A stretch of DNA of 64,000 bases, from NCBI GenBank assembly GCA_016165875.1, contig JABBOT010000005.1, positions 4,745,186 to 4,809,185 of the forward strand, in the 5' to 3' direction. Made by a program: the position numbers and the translations under genes. Below are positions 22,357 to 35,059 of this stretch, one piece after another (position 1 is the stretch's first letter; each line of letters opens with the position of its first letter). Under the pieces are notes generated by a model that saw only the letters and a list, made by a program, of their open reading frames with translations, was not told the origin of the DNA and made no database searches. This DNA comes from Acanthopleura granulata (taxonomy: Eukaryota > Mollusca > Polyplacophora > Chitonida > Chitonidae).

Positions 22357-25300
22357 GAAAATGGAAGACAATTTCTCTTTGTATAGTAACAGCACCGTAT
22401 CAGGCTTATAGGCTACATTGCCTGTACAGTTCTGGGGGGCAATCAGTGTTAACCGCTACTATGAGAATAAGTATCCTTAATATTGCTTTGGAATGTTTGT
22501 TCGAGCTGTCCTATCAGAATTGCTCTGAAGTCACTATAGTATTTGGAATGCGCAATCGGATCCATAATGGCATGCTAATATTTAATTTTGGCACGCTGCA
22601 TGGCCTGAAAAATGTGAATTGTACAGGGCAGGACTCGTCCTCAGAAGACTTTGTAAATCGATTTTAAGGTATCTATGGACGGCAGATAATGTCATAATGC
22701 ATGATCATCGTTTCGCCGCATAGTATCGCAAGATCATACAAATCCATGGAGCGAAGATACGAAGCGATAGGACGAAGATATGGGGCGATCGGACGTTGGT
22801 ACGAAACGTCGACAAGACGATATGAAGTGATGGGACGATGGTACGAAGCGTCCTTCTCTAATTCGCCCCATCGCTTCGTGTCATCGTGTCAATTCTTCGT
22901 GTCGGCTCCCATAGCTTAGAGTCATCGTTTCATCGCTTCGTATCATCGTACTGTAGTATCACTTTATGCCATCGATCGTACTCTCCTCAGGCAATGATAC
23001 GATGGAACAATGATGGCCTTAACCGGCTTCCATACAACATGTAGGCTTCCACACGTATCTGTTTCCATAACTGGCGCTGTCTAAGTGAGAATAATGGGTG
23101 TGATGGGGTGATTTTACGAGACCATTTATGCAAAACCGACATCTAAAGTTTTGAAATACATATAATTTGTTATTTTCATGAGACCGCAAAGAAGAACATA
23201 GTAATAAACAAAACTATATTCTGTGTTCCGTTTTCCGAAAACATTTTCCACTTGTGAATTTCGCGTGTCAGTGAGATACACAGCTTATGGCATTGTTTCT
23301 AGTTAACGCCTAAGTCGTTTAATACTGTTAACATAATTTTTGTATTCATCCATATAGTTATGTCTTGTATTCAATGCCTATTGCTTCATTTCTACGCAAC
23401 CCGAGCGCATTTATTAGCATTATCATCTTTCAATATTTGTGGATCGTGTGGGTTTTATAGGCTACTGGCTGATCCGAGGTATTTCACATCGTGAGAACAC
23501 TGCGGTTGCTAATGCCAGTATTATGTCTTGTGAACAGGTTTTAGTAAACTCTCACGATCGGTATGGATACATTACCGTGATTTCATCAGGAAACGATATC
23601 TGACATGCCTTTCATCTGGGATAATACATAATAGCCCCAGTTTACACTAATCAATAAGTTTTCAGTGACTATGTAAACATACGGCCTTGTTTCAGAGAGA
23701 CCACAAATCGCTTGTAAAGGGTCCCTCTTTCACCGATTTTGTAGCGAAATAAATATGTAAGGTTCTTCATAGTATTTTATTCTGCAGTCGGTGAAAGACA
23801 TGAAAGAAGCTGCTTAAATCTGCATCGACCAGTTTATCATTTTAGTATTCAGCAAACTATTTGAAGAAAATTAACCCGGATTTATTAATGAACTCTTCTT
23901 TAAAAGAGCGGGTGTGTGTATGCACAGGAGAAAATGTCCATCTGCTTTCCATACATTCACTGATGGATCCTAAATCTGTCCTCAAATGATGACCAGGAAC
24001 AAAATGTCTCGAGTTCTCTCCTATAAGAAACCTGTGTTTGTTTAGAATTCCAGAATATCAGAGAAAATAAAGTTTCTGTAACCATTTACTCAATCCCTTT
24101 CCTTCTCGATAGATACATTAAATAGAAATTGCGCAGATTAACGATTTCCTTTATCTTACATCAATTAAACTTGAACAACAATTTATTTTAATGGAACCAA
24201 ACAGTTAACTGCAAAATACTGCAAACATACTGAACAGCTAAAGAAACTCAAACCGGACTTTTTCTCCAGTTTTGAAAATGAACCCAAACCATATTTCCTC
24301 TAATAACTGATTTAGTTGAAAAAAAAACATCTCGATTTGAGAGCTAAAACAGGCTATTGAAATTCCATTATAGGAGTTCCCGATCGACCGCAGATCGTGA
24401 GTATGGACATTGTGTGATGTGAATACTAAATGCTTTTGTGACTTTTTAACCCTTTTTAACAGATGCTTTAAAATGAGAATACAAAATTCCTATTCAATTA
24501 AAATCGTACATGGTTTCGTTTCAGTGTGGTTGTGTGGTTTAGTGTGGACGTGATCCGCTCACAACCTGCAGATGGTCGTGGGTTTCCCTCGGACTCTCCC
24601 CGGGTTCCTCCCACCATATGATGTTCTCTTGAGTGCGGCGGAAACCGCCAATCAAATAAATAAAATAAATAAATAAAGCAATATGGACGCCAATCTACAT
24701 GACGTAAACCTATTTGGAATCACTACGTCATCTTACCATATTTTTTGAGAGGGTTTTTATTGCTGTTCTGTGTGTAGTATAATCAGCCTACTGTTTTAAC
24801 GGAGATGTCATAATTTCCAAAGTTACCAGAAACATTCATTTACGAAGTTTCGTGAAAATTTTCACAGCTTACCTGTTTCAAGAGGAATATTTTGAGGCGA
24901 GCGTAGAGGGCTATCGTCAGGACACAGGAGATGATTTCCCAGACCTTGCCCGTGAAAAACTGCCAGAAGAGGGCGTGGGGCACCCGGGGGTCAATCCAAC
25001 ACCACGTGGCCTGGTCCAGGGACTGGTCATACCCCAGCACATCAAACCCCAGGGCGACTGCAGCTATCATTGCTGGAAGTAGACAAACATTAATTTATAA
25101 CCCACGGGCACATATGGGTGGTTTGGTATCATGAAAAAATAATCGTATTCAAGTCTTGAGAGATCTTCACGAGCACTGCACTGATAACTATGTCGGAGTA
25201 TTGCTTATTTCTGTGAGTTTGGTTTACAGTGCTTTAATATATTCGAATATTTAAACTAACATTTTCTAATTTTTTATTTATTTATTTATTTGGATCAGAC

Positions 25301-27042
25301 ATCACAGAGTATCCTTTTTGTGCACGGTCCAGGTTGCAATTTATGTCTGTTCATTTTTATTCTGTAAAGTTTTATTCATTCATAGCGAGGAAATTTCCAT
25401 TAGGGTTGTCTGTGTGGGGGGTTCTGTAGATGGTGTGGGGAGTCTGTGCCATTCTATCAAAGCCAGCTTGCCCTAGCCTGTATGTATGAGTTCTATCACA
25501 AATTATTTCACAGTGTAAAGAACATAATCTGTGTTACACAGACTGTGCATTGAACCTATAGACAATGGTATCGTATTGGCGTTTAGCTCACCATTATCAT
25601 TACATATAGATAAATACGTTCCCTATTTCATCACGAGTACCTCAGACGAATTCCACAATGTGAACATTGTCTGCATGTTTTGCATTAATGTTTTGGGATT
25701 TACATATTGTGCTTGATAAGTCCTGCGCTCACGAAATAAACGAAATTTAGAAAGTATGAGCTTTCGTGGAAGTATAGATCATGTGATTCCAAGAAACGTG
25801 GAACTTATTCTGACTTTCGTGGAAGGATAAAGCAAGTAACCATTAGCCATTTAAGTACAAAAAACAAAGCGATTGTCCTTGTCCTATCAAGGTTTCCGAG
25901 TTCATCCACAAAATAAGACGGATAATTCCGCTGACCTTTCACCAGTCACGCTTGAATAACATTGATATTGCTTTATAATAGAGCAATGGCATTGGTGAAA
26001 AGCTCATTACGCAGTAAGCTGAGTCTAAGCAAGGTGTTTTTAAGCTGTTATCTATTTGTACCGTAGTGAACACTTTGCTATTGCTAGTCTGAGTGTTAAG
26101 AGCGGATGAGTGGACTCATGTCGTTAGAGCTTACCCGACAGCCGAAACATCTGAAACAGTTTTTAATGTGATGAGTGAAGTTTCTGTTAGCTTAAGAGTG
26201 TAAAGATGTGTCTGTTGTATGCCCTAAGACATGAATTAAAGCATAATTTAATTGACTGGAAGATTAATGTTCTTAAGGAATGCCATAGTGGTAGACGAAG
26301 CTTATATGAAAACATCCCACCCACAAAACAAATAAGTGGCGTCTCTGACGAACGCCTGAATACAACATGGTAGTCAGTTACAAGTTACGTCCGTAATTTT
26401 GCATACCTCAATAAATTAGTGACAAAGCAAACAGATATGTGTGTATAATATGCATATTATACATATTCACCGAGGTATGCCGAAGAATTAGATATCCTTT
26501 CCTTGGCCAGAATCACACAAAGTGAAACGTAAAAATTCTAAAGTTGCAGAACAGCACATCTAACCTCTGTTGATCAGCAATGTTTATTTACACGTTTGCT
26601 TACCTGGCAGTCCCCAGCACAAAAGGTGGATGTATACCTTAGAATGTTTTACACTACGCCCTCTATTCGTCAGTATCGCCCAGTTAAGGTAAATCCCAAT
26701 AACCAATGTCCAGAAGAAGGACACATTACTGGAGTAAATGGTCAGCGCACTCTGGAACTTGCAATAGGACGTTCCAAGTACTGTCCACTTGGAATTATTC
26801 GCATACCATACAACACCCAGAAAGTTGCCCGCTGCCGTGAGAAAATCACCGACGGTCAAATACAGTAAAAGCTGGCGACCGTATGTCTGATGATGCTTGT
26901 AAGCATAGTATAGGATAACTATGAACACACATCCCAAGATGGACAAGACTGATGCGATTCCAGACAACCAAACGTACAGTATGTTGTACTCTACTAGTGC
27001 AGTGAAATTACCATCTTTGGGAGTTCCATTGAAACTAAACAT
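20965..27042 (-). CDS. GPR157: GPR157-like seven-transmembrane receptor, downstream first exon form
   Basis: Four exons: 27042-26604 (ATG to CCA G|GTAAGC, phase 1), 25072-24873 (TTCCAG entry, phase 0 exit), 22204-22010 and 21156-20965 with stop. The product is 341 residues, close to the family length of about 335. Exon 1 covers the N-terminus with NGT and NFT glycosylation sites, then TM1 to TM4. Exon 2 carries WCWIDPRVPHALFW and the FTGKVWEI helix, typical of GPR157. Exon 3 has NRKLTFVPLVFIILRFWGTL for TM6, and exon 4 has GIGDSAQGFANFVLY for TM7 and a polar tail. In vertebrates GPR157 is a ciliary, Gq-linked orphan receptor; that role here is inference. The tail sequence is repeated in the 3' flank. 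Confidence 0.9.
21243..21405 (-). mobile_element. tRNA-derived SINE, reverse orientation
   Basis: TTTATTTATG tail, then tatttcatttatacgacggc, gatcagcattatggtgggag, cacagctctggggaaaccca, cgattatctgcaggttgctg and cagaccttcccac. It is one of the better preserved family members and lies in the last intron of the receptor gene. Confidence 0.75.
22297..22351. repeat. (TA)n microsatellite
   Basis: About 55 bases of uninterrupted TA dinucleotides in an intron of the receptor gene. Confidence 0.95.
22745..22955. repeat. Degenerate GCGATGGGACGATGGTACGAA-type repeat with inverted half
   Basis: The left half (22745-22855) repeats variants of gaagcgataggacgaagata in one orientation; the right half (22865-22955) carries the complementary words ccccatcgcttcgtgtcatc and catcgcttcgtatcatcgta. 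The block could fold back on itself. Intronic in the receptor gene. Confidence 0.65.
24530..24680 (+). mobile_element. tRNA-derived SINE, body and 3' end, forward orientation
   Basis: Contains cacaacctgcagatggtcgt, gggtttccctcgg, gggttcctcccaccatatga and a 3' end caatcaaataaataaaataa. Orientation is opposite to most copies in the window. It lies between receptor exons 2 and 3. Confidence 0.75.
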
Positions 27043-30000
27043 GTTTCCAAAGCGGCGAGATTTAGAATGGAACTCGTACAGATAGTGGAGTAACGAGCCT
27101 ATGGGTTAGGACGGTGTGGTTTCAGGGCAACCGTTAGCTAAATCAAGAGTGATTTAAAGGTTCCAGGTCATCAGCAACCTGCGTGTGCGAGACTCACAGT
27201 TAAGCCATAGAGTGGCGTTATCTTAGAAGCGACTCAACACAAAAATTACTTCTTTATCTTTGGCGATACATGTAAAAGTACTGGACCGTTTGTTTCAAGG
27301 CCAGATGTGGCAAGTGTCAGAGCTAACTGTCTAACTGACGGCCATGAGTGTTTTGATTTTATGTGGAGGAGAAAACAACTTCTGAGTTTATTTTTAACCA
27401 TAAATTTCTCGGCTACCTCAGCAAGAAACACTTCATTCCATACATGTAAGACAGACCTATGCTTTAACCGGAGGCCTATGATGACTACACAAAGACATAT
27501 GAACCTAAGCCAAATTGGCAAAGCTGTAATTGAATACAAAAGTATTCTCATTATGTTTTGTGTCATAAAAACGAATGAAACAAAAACCTGACATTTAGAG
27601 ATTTTGTTAAAGATGTGAGCTTTTAAGTCTTCTTTTCTCGGAATGGTATTAAGCCCTGCCATTATATCCTCACAAATGATGCGTTACATGCATATGTGTC
27701 AATATGAATATGTTATACAAAGTAATAAACAACACTGCGAGACTTTTCCATTATGCATTGGGTAAATGAGAATGTTTATAAAAGTGCGCTGTTTATTATG
27801 AAACATTCAGAGGCTTCCTAATTATTTACTTCAGGAGAAGACGCAATGAAAGTGAGAAATGAACTCAACAGCTTCTATAAATGGAACATTTTTATGTTGT
27901 TGGGAAAGTCGAGTGGTTCCAGGAGCAGAATTCAATAAATCCGCTTGGCCTGAACAAACTAAGACAACTGTTGGTTACAACTCTTGCTGTCTGATGATAT
28001 GAGAGGCCAACGGTGGCTTACTGCTAGCAGTTGTAGGTTAAATTATGAGCACACTAATGATGACACATCATTACGATAAGTAGTACCACTAAATCACTTG
28101 TTCGAGGTGAAGTAATATTTCCACGTATGAACTGAAAGCATCTGTACATTGCCATTTTGTATTTGAATATAGTGAATAAAGTGTTGAGTTTTTGTCCATT
28201 TATCAGAAAACACACCCGGATTCAAACTGATTGCCTTCATTGTCCTTAGCATCAGTATAGTACAATTCTGCCTATTTCACAAGGTACGGACCTCAAAACA
28301 AAATGTCTGATGGAATTCCCGTTCATGCACGTGGGAGAACAGGACATGGCCTATGGATAGCATCTGATTGGTTTACTATTGTTCACACAAAATCATGTCC
28401 CGTTACCCATACCTAACCTTCCTCCAAACTGTAACCCAACTCCCATTATCCGCATGAAATGAGACACATATTTTATATTACAGGTATAGCAATCTGATAT
28501 TCTAGACAGGGTAAAAGAAACTTTGTTCCGATAATAACAGATTGCTGGCAGAAAACAGCGTATAACCACACGTCACGGTTTCTGTAGTTTCCTAAACATA
28601 CACACGTAGTCCTTTGTATAACCGAAGCTCCATGCGTCTACATCACTACCATTAAACAACAGGCTGTACACAGCAATTACACAATATGCCTCAGACGAAG
28701 CTTTACAACCGCTCTTGCGTAACCTGTTGTGATATTAGTGCTAGAAAGCACCGAGAATCTGCTTGTGTGCGTTGTCTGCCTAGTCCAATGTTCTGCTGGA
28801 AATCATTCTCACGCCCACTGTTCTCTTTCACGTCAGCATGTATTACACGACGTTTTCGTCTTGTTGACCTTTTATGAAGCCATCTTATCCTGTTTTATAT
28901 CGACTTCGCGATAAGCTTTCTGCCCCCCCGGCACCATTTTAAAGCAGCTGCACACTCAAAACCTTTCTGACAAGACAAGCGCTATGCCAGGCCTCTGTGG
29001 ACCCCTAACACTATGGGTTTCATCCCAATATTTCTTTATAATGACGTTATCATATACAACGCTCCCAATCATCGCCTGTGACTGTTGAACAAATGGTTTT
29101 CTTTTCGCCAGGGATGTAAACCTTGATCTCTGAGGAAACGGTGTGCCTCACGGTGTAGACCTTCTGCATGACGGTATAGAATTTGTTAATAGAGCGGTAT
29201 TCTGAGCCTGTCGTGGTGTCCATAAATACAGTTATCGTTGCCAACTAATCAGATTATTTTAGTAACTGGGGGTTGGTATAGGTAAATCTAGTATTTCTAA
29301 CCACAAATCTCTCCAGCTCTGAAGCCAGCTGTCGTCAAGTCTGAGCTGTAGCTTGTAGGTTTCTTTTCTCGTTCATGCTTTGGCCAGAACTTCATACTTG
29401 TTACATTTAATCATTCTGCCAAGGGTTTGGTGAAAAAAGGAACAAGTGGAGAGAGACGAAAAGCATTTTTTAATACGCTTCATATTGGGATGTATACGGC
29501 TTACTCGAGATGGCAGGTTCTAAAGATGGAATTTTTAAGTGTTCAGGCTGTGCGTAGAAAGTGATGCTGTCTTTTAATGTAGCCAGGTAGCAATAAAGCA
29601 CATCGTCATTATGTAAAATCAAGCTTTAATCTATCAACTTTCTCCTAAACTGCTGCTGGAAGCATTTTATCTTTACATAACATATTAGTTTTGAAACAAA
29701 CCGCTTCGCTTCAAGCATAACACAACGAACAGTTGCATTTTTGGACAAGCGAGCTAGGCATTGAGTTTTAAGTGTAGTCGTTAAATGCACTCTTCCATCT
29801 GAATATAAATATGTATCTGGAGATTATCTTGCAAATTATTATTTCTGTATGGTATATTAGTCACGTTGTTGAACTCAACTAGGTCCATACTCAACTCATA
29901 TTTCCCGAGATGTTGAAAGCGGAGAGTTGGAAAATCTGTAAATTGCCAAATTATATGCAGATCTAAGTAAACTTTCTCAGACTTTCCCCAAAACAAGACT

Positions 30001-30303
30001 TATTCCCTAAAAAAGTTGTGAATCTCAGATAATCCGTGAAAGTGTTCATCTCTGTGAAATAAATGCATTTTACTGCTGTGTAAAGCCTCACTCAATTATT
30101 TTTATACGATAGCGGTCAGCAGATTAGGTACGTATGTTTTAGTCTTGTCAGGCTGCAATGACTGGAATGGTTCCCTCCGGGTCATGTAGGGCTTCCGAAA
30201 TCTGTAATTTGTGACTATGTCAGTGAAATGAAGTACATGTAACTTGGAGAACGATGTAAACACCACTTACAAGGCGTATAAGCACACGCACCTGAATACT
30301 TAC
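27043..30303. other. Interval between the two alternative first exons of the receptor
   Basis: No TM5-TM7 exon (WCWID or GQGF-like codons) was found on the minus strand, and no other recognisable coding sequence on either strand. It should hold the promoter of the downstream first exon. Confidence 0.5.
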
Positions 30304-30757
30304 CAGGAAAAACCCAGCATGCCAAATGGAAATAGACCATGTGTGATTCAACAACCTTTGGTTTGTTCTTCACGATGCACAAGTACAGACAGAGGCCCAT
30401 AATTAGAGTCCACAAGAACGAGCTTATACTGGAGAAGACAGTGAGAGCGGCGTGAAACTTACAGTACGCCATACTTCTGCCTATTACAACGCTGTCGCTG
30501 AAGATGAACCAGACGATGCCCAGAAGGTTACCGATGGCCGTTAACAAATCCGCCACGCTCAAGTAAACCAGCAGTTTTCTTGTGGGGGTCCGGAGTCTCT
30601 GGAACGCCAGGTAAACAACGACAATGACGACACAGCCTAGAATGGACAATAAACACATAACAGCTGTCAGAATCACGTAAACACTGTCGTCGTTGTCGCC
30701 GACCACACTTCCAGAAGTTTTGTTCTGCAAAAGCGAACTCCAGTTACCCGACTCCAT
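30304..30757 (-). CDS. GPR157: Alternative (upstream) first coding exon of the GPR157-like receptor
   Basis: Starts at ATG 30757 and ends CCT G|GTAAGT in phase 1, the same place and phase as exon 27042-26604. It encodes an N-terminus with NWS and NKT sites and TM1 to TM4, with shared landmarks SILGCV, LLVYLSVADLLTAIGN, YCKFHAALT and ACWVFP. Between it and 27042 I find no TM5-TM7 exons, so it most simply splices to the common exon at 25072, giving a 346-residue receptor. The alternative is a duplicated gene that lost its 3' exons. Confidence 0.85.
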
Positions 30758-32880
30758 CCTGAAAGCCGAATGGATTCTTCCCGCTGTTTACTGGAACATC
30801 GGCGAGCAAGGGTTGGTCTGATAGAGATAGATGCACACCGGGCCTGTCTGTTCTCTAATGCGCCAGCTTTTCATCCGGCTTCTGATTATCGGACAAGTTT
30901 TAGCCAGTCTAACCGCGCGGAAACACTCCTACTAAAGGTCATGATTAGTGCTGCTCCCTCCTCTGATGTAAACTAGCCCGGCAGATATAACCCGTGGACA
31001 GGATGATACTGCCTCCTTTATAATTCAATACAACCAATACCAGGCTTATGAAGGCTATCCACATTTAGCCTAGTTTAACAGTTTCCATTACATTACATTA
31101 CATTAATTAGTTTGATTATTTGGAAATAATTGGCTCGCAATACAAGCGATATACCGTGCGACATATTTAAATATACATGTACCCCATTGTTGAATAATTG
31201 GGTTAAATGCATCAGCCACACCATACAAAACAGAACGGTACAGAACTAAGGAGACTGAGCCCTGGCAATGTGGTGGAATGAAATCATCGCTCCATAGCGT
31301 GAAAAACGTGATGCCCATTTAGCAGTAAGGATGAGAGTAGGCCCATCACACCACTAATTATCATCTTCGTTCACAGGGCTTCTGGCAAAGAAAGTGTGTA
31401 AACGGTAACTTGTACAATAATTTTCTTTATTCAACATGCAGAAGAAAATTATTATCAGTAGGAAATTTCTAGGACAGTCCAAAGTTAGATCAAGTGTTAA
31501 ACATAAGAAACTACTATGCCAGGTATTAAACCAGAAAATGGTGACTATTCCTTCAGCGATTGCCAGATTGCGTAAATATTTATATTATTCTAACAATCCT
31601 TGTGGCAACCAAAGAGCATCAAAGGGCGACTGGTGAGGCCACGGTAAATTACGAATGCCAGTACTGATACACATTCTCCAGGGCTGTGCTAGCAACTGGG
31701 TTATTAAATTTCTGTTGGTTAAGTAATGTTTTACATAGTTCCACGGTTTTAAGATGATAACTGTATAAACCTTCAACAATAGTGTCAAATGTGAAGGTTG
31801 GGTTGGCAGGTCATTTGCAGCATAGAGATATTACTAATATGAGAAATTTCGTTTTGAATGCGACAACTTAATGGCATACAATGACACATGTAGTTAACGT
31901 AGTCCTAGCTCTAGCTTATACACGCCTGTAAACTACTACACGGATACTATATATAGAACTTTGTGCATTCTTTTCTCCCTATCACTTGATCATATCGTCT
32001 TGTATACAGCGCCCAGTCTCAGTCATGATGTCATATTGCTCCGACAAAAACACCCCGATCTGCAACTGGTATGATGTTATCTCATAATGACGAATCTGCC
32101 ACCCGTTATTGTTGGGTCTGTTTCCCGTTTCCCAGCTAATTTGTGCAATAAGTAAACAATGTGATATGATATAACAGTGTGATTTAGATTATGTCTGTCA
32201 CAGTGTGTTCTCTTTGTTATGAGAGTCCAGGCAAACGAGACAATTAATTCTGTTGGTTTTCTCGGAAATCTGATTATATACGTCAATCACAGTGTGTTCT
32301 GTTATTAAGATATCCCAGACAACAAGGCATTTAACGCTCTCGGTTTTCTCCGAATTCTGCTTGATTTAAAGGTCGTGATAATATTATATGTCACCACCAA
32401 TTCGCATTGGGAAAATGAAAGCTCAAAAATCGTTCACACTCTCATGCGTGTGCTGGCTGCCCTCATGAACCTGGCTGTCGTCGCATTAGTGAAAAGCTCT
32501 GACTAGAATAAAGCGTAAAACAACATAACCCAAACACAGTGCATAAATTCTGTTTTGTCTACATAACCTACCGTAACGAGCAGTCGATTCCATTCCTCTA
32601 CGTATGATATAACTCACAGCGATGTGCATCTGCATGTTCATCACGCGTGTCTACGTAAGTCAGAAGGACATACCCTGCTGGGATTCCTGCTCCCTTCGCT
32701 TGCCTGCTTGCTCTAGGTCTAGCTCCACTGCGCAGGGTCCGAAACAACAAACAAGGATGTTCCTAATTAACACTTATTTAGATGAATGTATAAACACATC
32801 TAATTAAGAGCACATATTTCATCGCCAAATAACAGCAAGACAGTAAATGGTGTATCGGATATTAGTTATAAACACCATCT
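30758..32880. other. Upstream flank of the receptor gene, no gene seen
   Basis: Presumed to hold the promoter of the upstream first exon. Short open frames here have no domain, start context or splice borders to support them. Confidence 0.4.
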
Positions 32881-32889
32881 CAAGGGAGC

Positions 32890-34140
32890 TCTTCTCTACA
32901 GGACACCCTTTCTCAAACACCTCTCCATCCAGGCGTCTCCAGTCAGCTTTTCTCTACAGGACACCCTTTCCCAAACACCTCTCCATCCAGGCGTCTCCAG
33001 TCAGCTTTTCTCTACAGGACACCCTTTCCCAAACACCTCTCCATCAAGGCGTCTCCAGCCAGCTGTTCTCTACAGGACGCCCTTTCCCAAGCACCTCTCC
33101 ATCCAGGCGTCTCCAGTCAGCCCTTCTCCACAGGGCACCCTTTCCCAAACACCTCTCCATCCAGGCGTCTCCAGTCAGCCCTTCTCCACAGGGCACCCTT
33201 TCCCAAACACCTCTCCATCCAGGCGTCTCCAGCCAGCTCTTCCCTTTCCCAAACACCTCTCCATCTAGGCGTCTCCAGCCAGCTCTCCCAAAAACCTCTC
33301 CATCCAGGCGTCTCCAGTCAGCCCTTCTCCACAGGGCACCCTTTCCCAAACACCTCTCCATCCAGGCGTCTCCAGTCAGCCCTTCTCCACAGGGCACCCT
33401 TTCCCAAACACCTCTCCATCCAGGCGTCTCCAGTCAGCCCTTCTCCACAGGGCACCCTTTCCCAAACACCTCTCCATCCAGGCGTCTCCAGCCAGCTCTT
33501 CCCTTTCCCAAACACCTCTCCATCTAGGCGTCTCCAGCCAGCTCTTCTCCACAGGGCACCCTTTCCCAAAAACCTCTCCATCCAGGCGTCTCCAGTCAGC
33601 CCTTCTCCACAGGGCACCCTTTCCCAAAAACCTCTCCATCCAGGCGTCTCCAGTCAGCCCTTCTCCACAGGGCACCCTTTCCCAAACACCTCTCCATCCA
33701 GGCGTCTCCAGTCAGCCCTTCTCCACAGGGCACCCTTTCCCAAAAACCTCTCCATCCAGGCGTCTCCAGTCAGCTCTTCTCTACAGGACACCCTTTCCCA
33801 AACACCACTCCATCCAAGCGTCTCCCGTCAGCCATTCTCTACTGGGCGCCATTTTCCAAACTCCTCTCCATCCAGGCGTCCAATCTGTCCTCTACAGGGT
33901 ATCCTCTCTCAAACACCTGTCCGTCCTGGCGTCCATGCGCCACTTCTCTAATGGGTACCTTTTCTCAAACATCTCTCCAACAAGACATCCAGTCAATCCT
34001 TTATTGGGCACCCTTTCCCAGACACCTCTCCATCCAGACATCTCCAGTCAGCACTTCTCTACAGGATGCTCTTTCCCAAACACCTCTCCATCCAGCCGTC
34101 TCCAGTCAGCCCTTCTCTACAGGGCACCCTTTCCCAAACA
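32890..34140. repeat. 58-bp minisatellite, about 20 units, decaying to the right
   Basis: The unit contains ccctttcccaaacacctctc, catccaggcgtctccagtca and gcccttctccacagggca. Regular 58-bp spacing is clear in 33100-33830, with deletion variants near 33235-33300 and 33490-33540; single diverged copies continue to about 34140. Because 58 is not a multiple of three, the open frames cycle through all three phases, so protein coding is unlikely. Confidence 0.92.
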
Positions 34141-34835
34141 CCACATTGGAATTCGCCGGACAGCTCGGTCTGGTACACTTCTGTCGAACTTAGTCTTAAC
34201 TGTAGTCCTAAAAACAGATTACTTTTCAAAAATGGTGACTCCCCTGAAGAATTTTCACGAAGAGTTTTGCGAAAAATTTACCCACTCTTCTGTTTCAGTG
34301 CGGATTTGAAGGTCAACTTGGATCCGCTAAGTGCAAAGCGGAACGAACCGACTGGATTTTTTAATTCAAAGATTAAACATTCAGGCAGGTAAATATCAGA
34401 AAGTGTTCAATAGACCTCAACGTTTAATTTAATTGAACGATACACGCGTCTCCCTGGTTGCAAGGGCGTGTAACATTCCGATTTCTTGACAGTGGCTTGT
34501 ACGGGTGCCATGACGCTATAAGCACCATCACGATGACGTCGGTCGGCACAAATTTCTACTGTTACATCGCCGGATTTTCATAATGCTGCAAAGGAATGCG
34601 ATGGGCTTTATAGGACAAGGAATTTAGATACAAAATATCACTTTTCGCCATGCATGCATCTCGCAAATTTAGTGGAACGATCAGACAGGTAGATGTCAGA
34701 GTTAGAATCTATTTCTAAATGACATCTCCCTAGATTACTATTAAAGGGAGGTGTGTCATTTCTGATCATCAGAGGGGGAATGAATGTTCGCTATAAAGCC
34801 TACTGGTCAGCGCACTCCTATTTAAGTAAGGCTCG

Positions 34836-34990
34836 CTGATCGTGTGGTGTAGACGGTTAAACAGCATTGGTGCCGATTTGGTGCCTTACCCTGAGGTCCG
34901 TGGTTCGAACTTCGGAGTGGCCTCTGTCAATTTTCAGCACAAGAAACTGTGCTATATCCAGAAAATGCAAAATACTCTCTGGATAATTAG
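34836..34990 (+). mobile_element. tRNA-derived SINE head
   Basis: Pol III A-box-like tggtgtagacgg (34844-34855) and B-box-like ggttcgaac (34902-34910), spaced as in a tRNA, followed by non-tRNA sequence. The cloverleaf is not intact, so this is not called as a functional tRNA. Confidence 0.5.
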
Positions 34991-35059
34991 ACAGTTAAAT
35001 AGAGACCAGTTTCTAAATGGTACCTACCCATCTGTTGAAATGACGCATAGCACTTAGCA

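Noticed and set aside
27246..27662. 138-codon minus-strand open frame upstream of the receptor's downstream first exon
   Set aside because: Has hydrophobic patches but no GPCR or other family motif and no splice border; checked as a possible TM5-TM7 exon for the upstream first exon and it does not match.
32847..33527. 226-codon open frame and minus-strand partners in the 58-bp repeat
   Set aside because: Frame rotates from unit to unit because 58 is not a multiple of three; the peptide has no unique flank.
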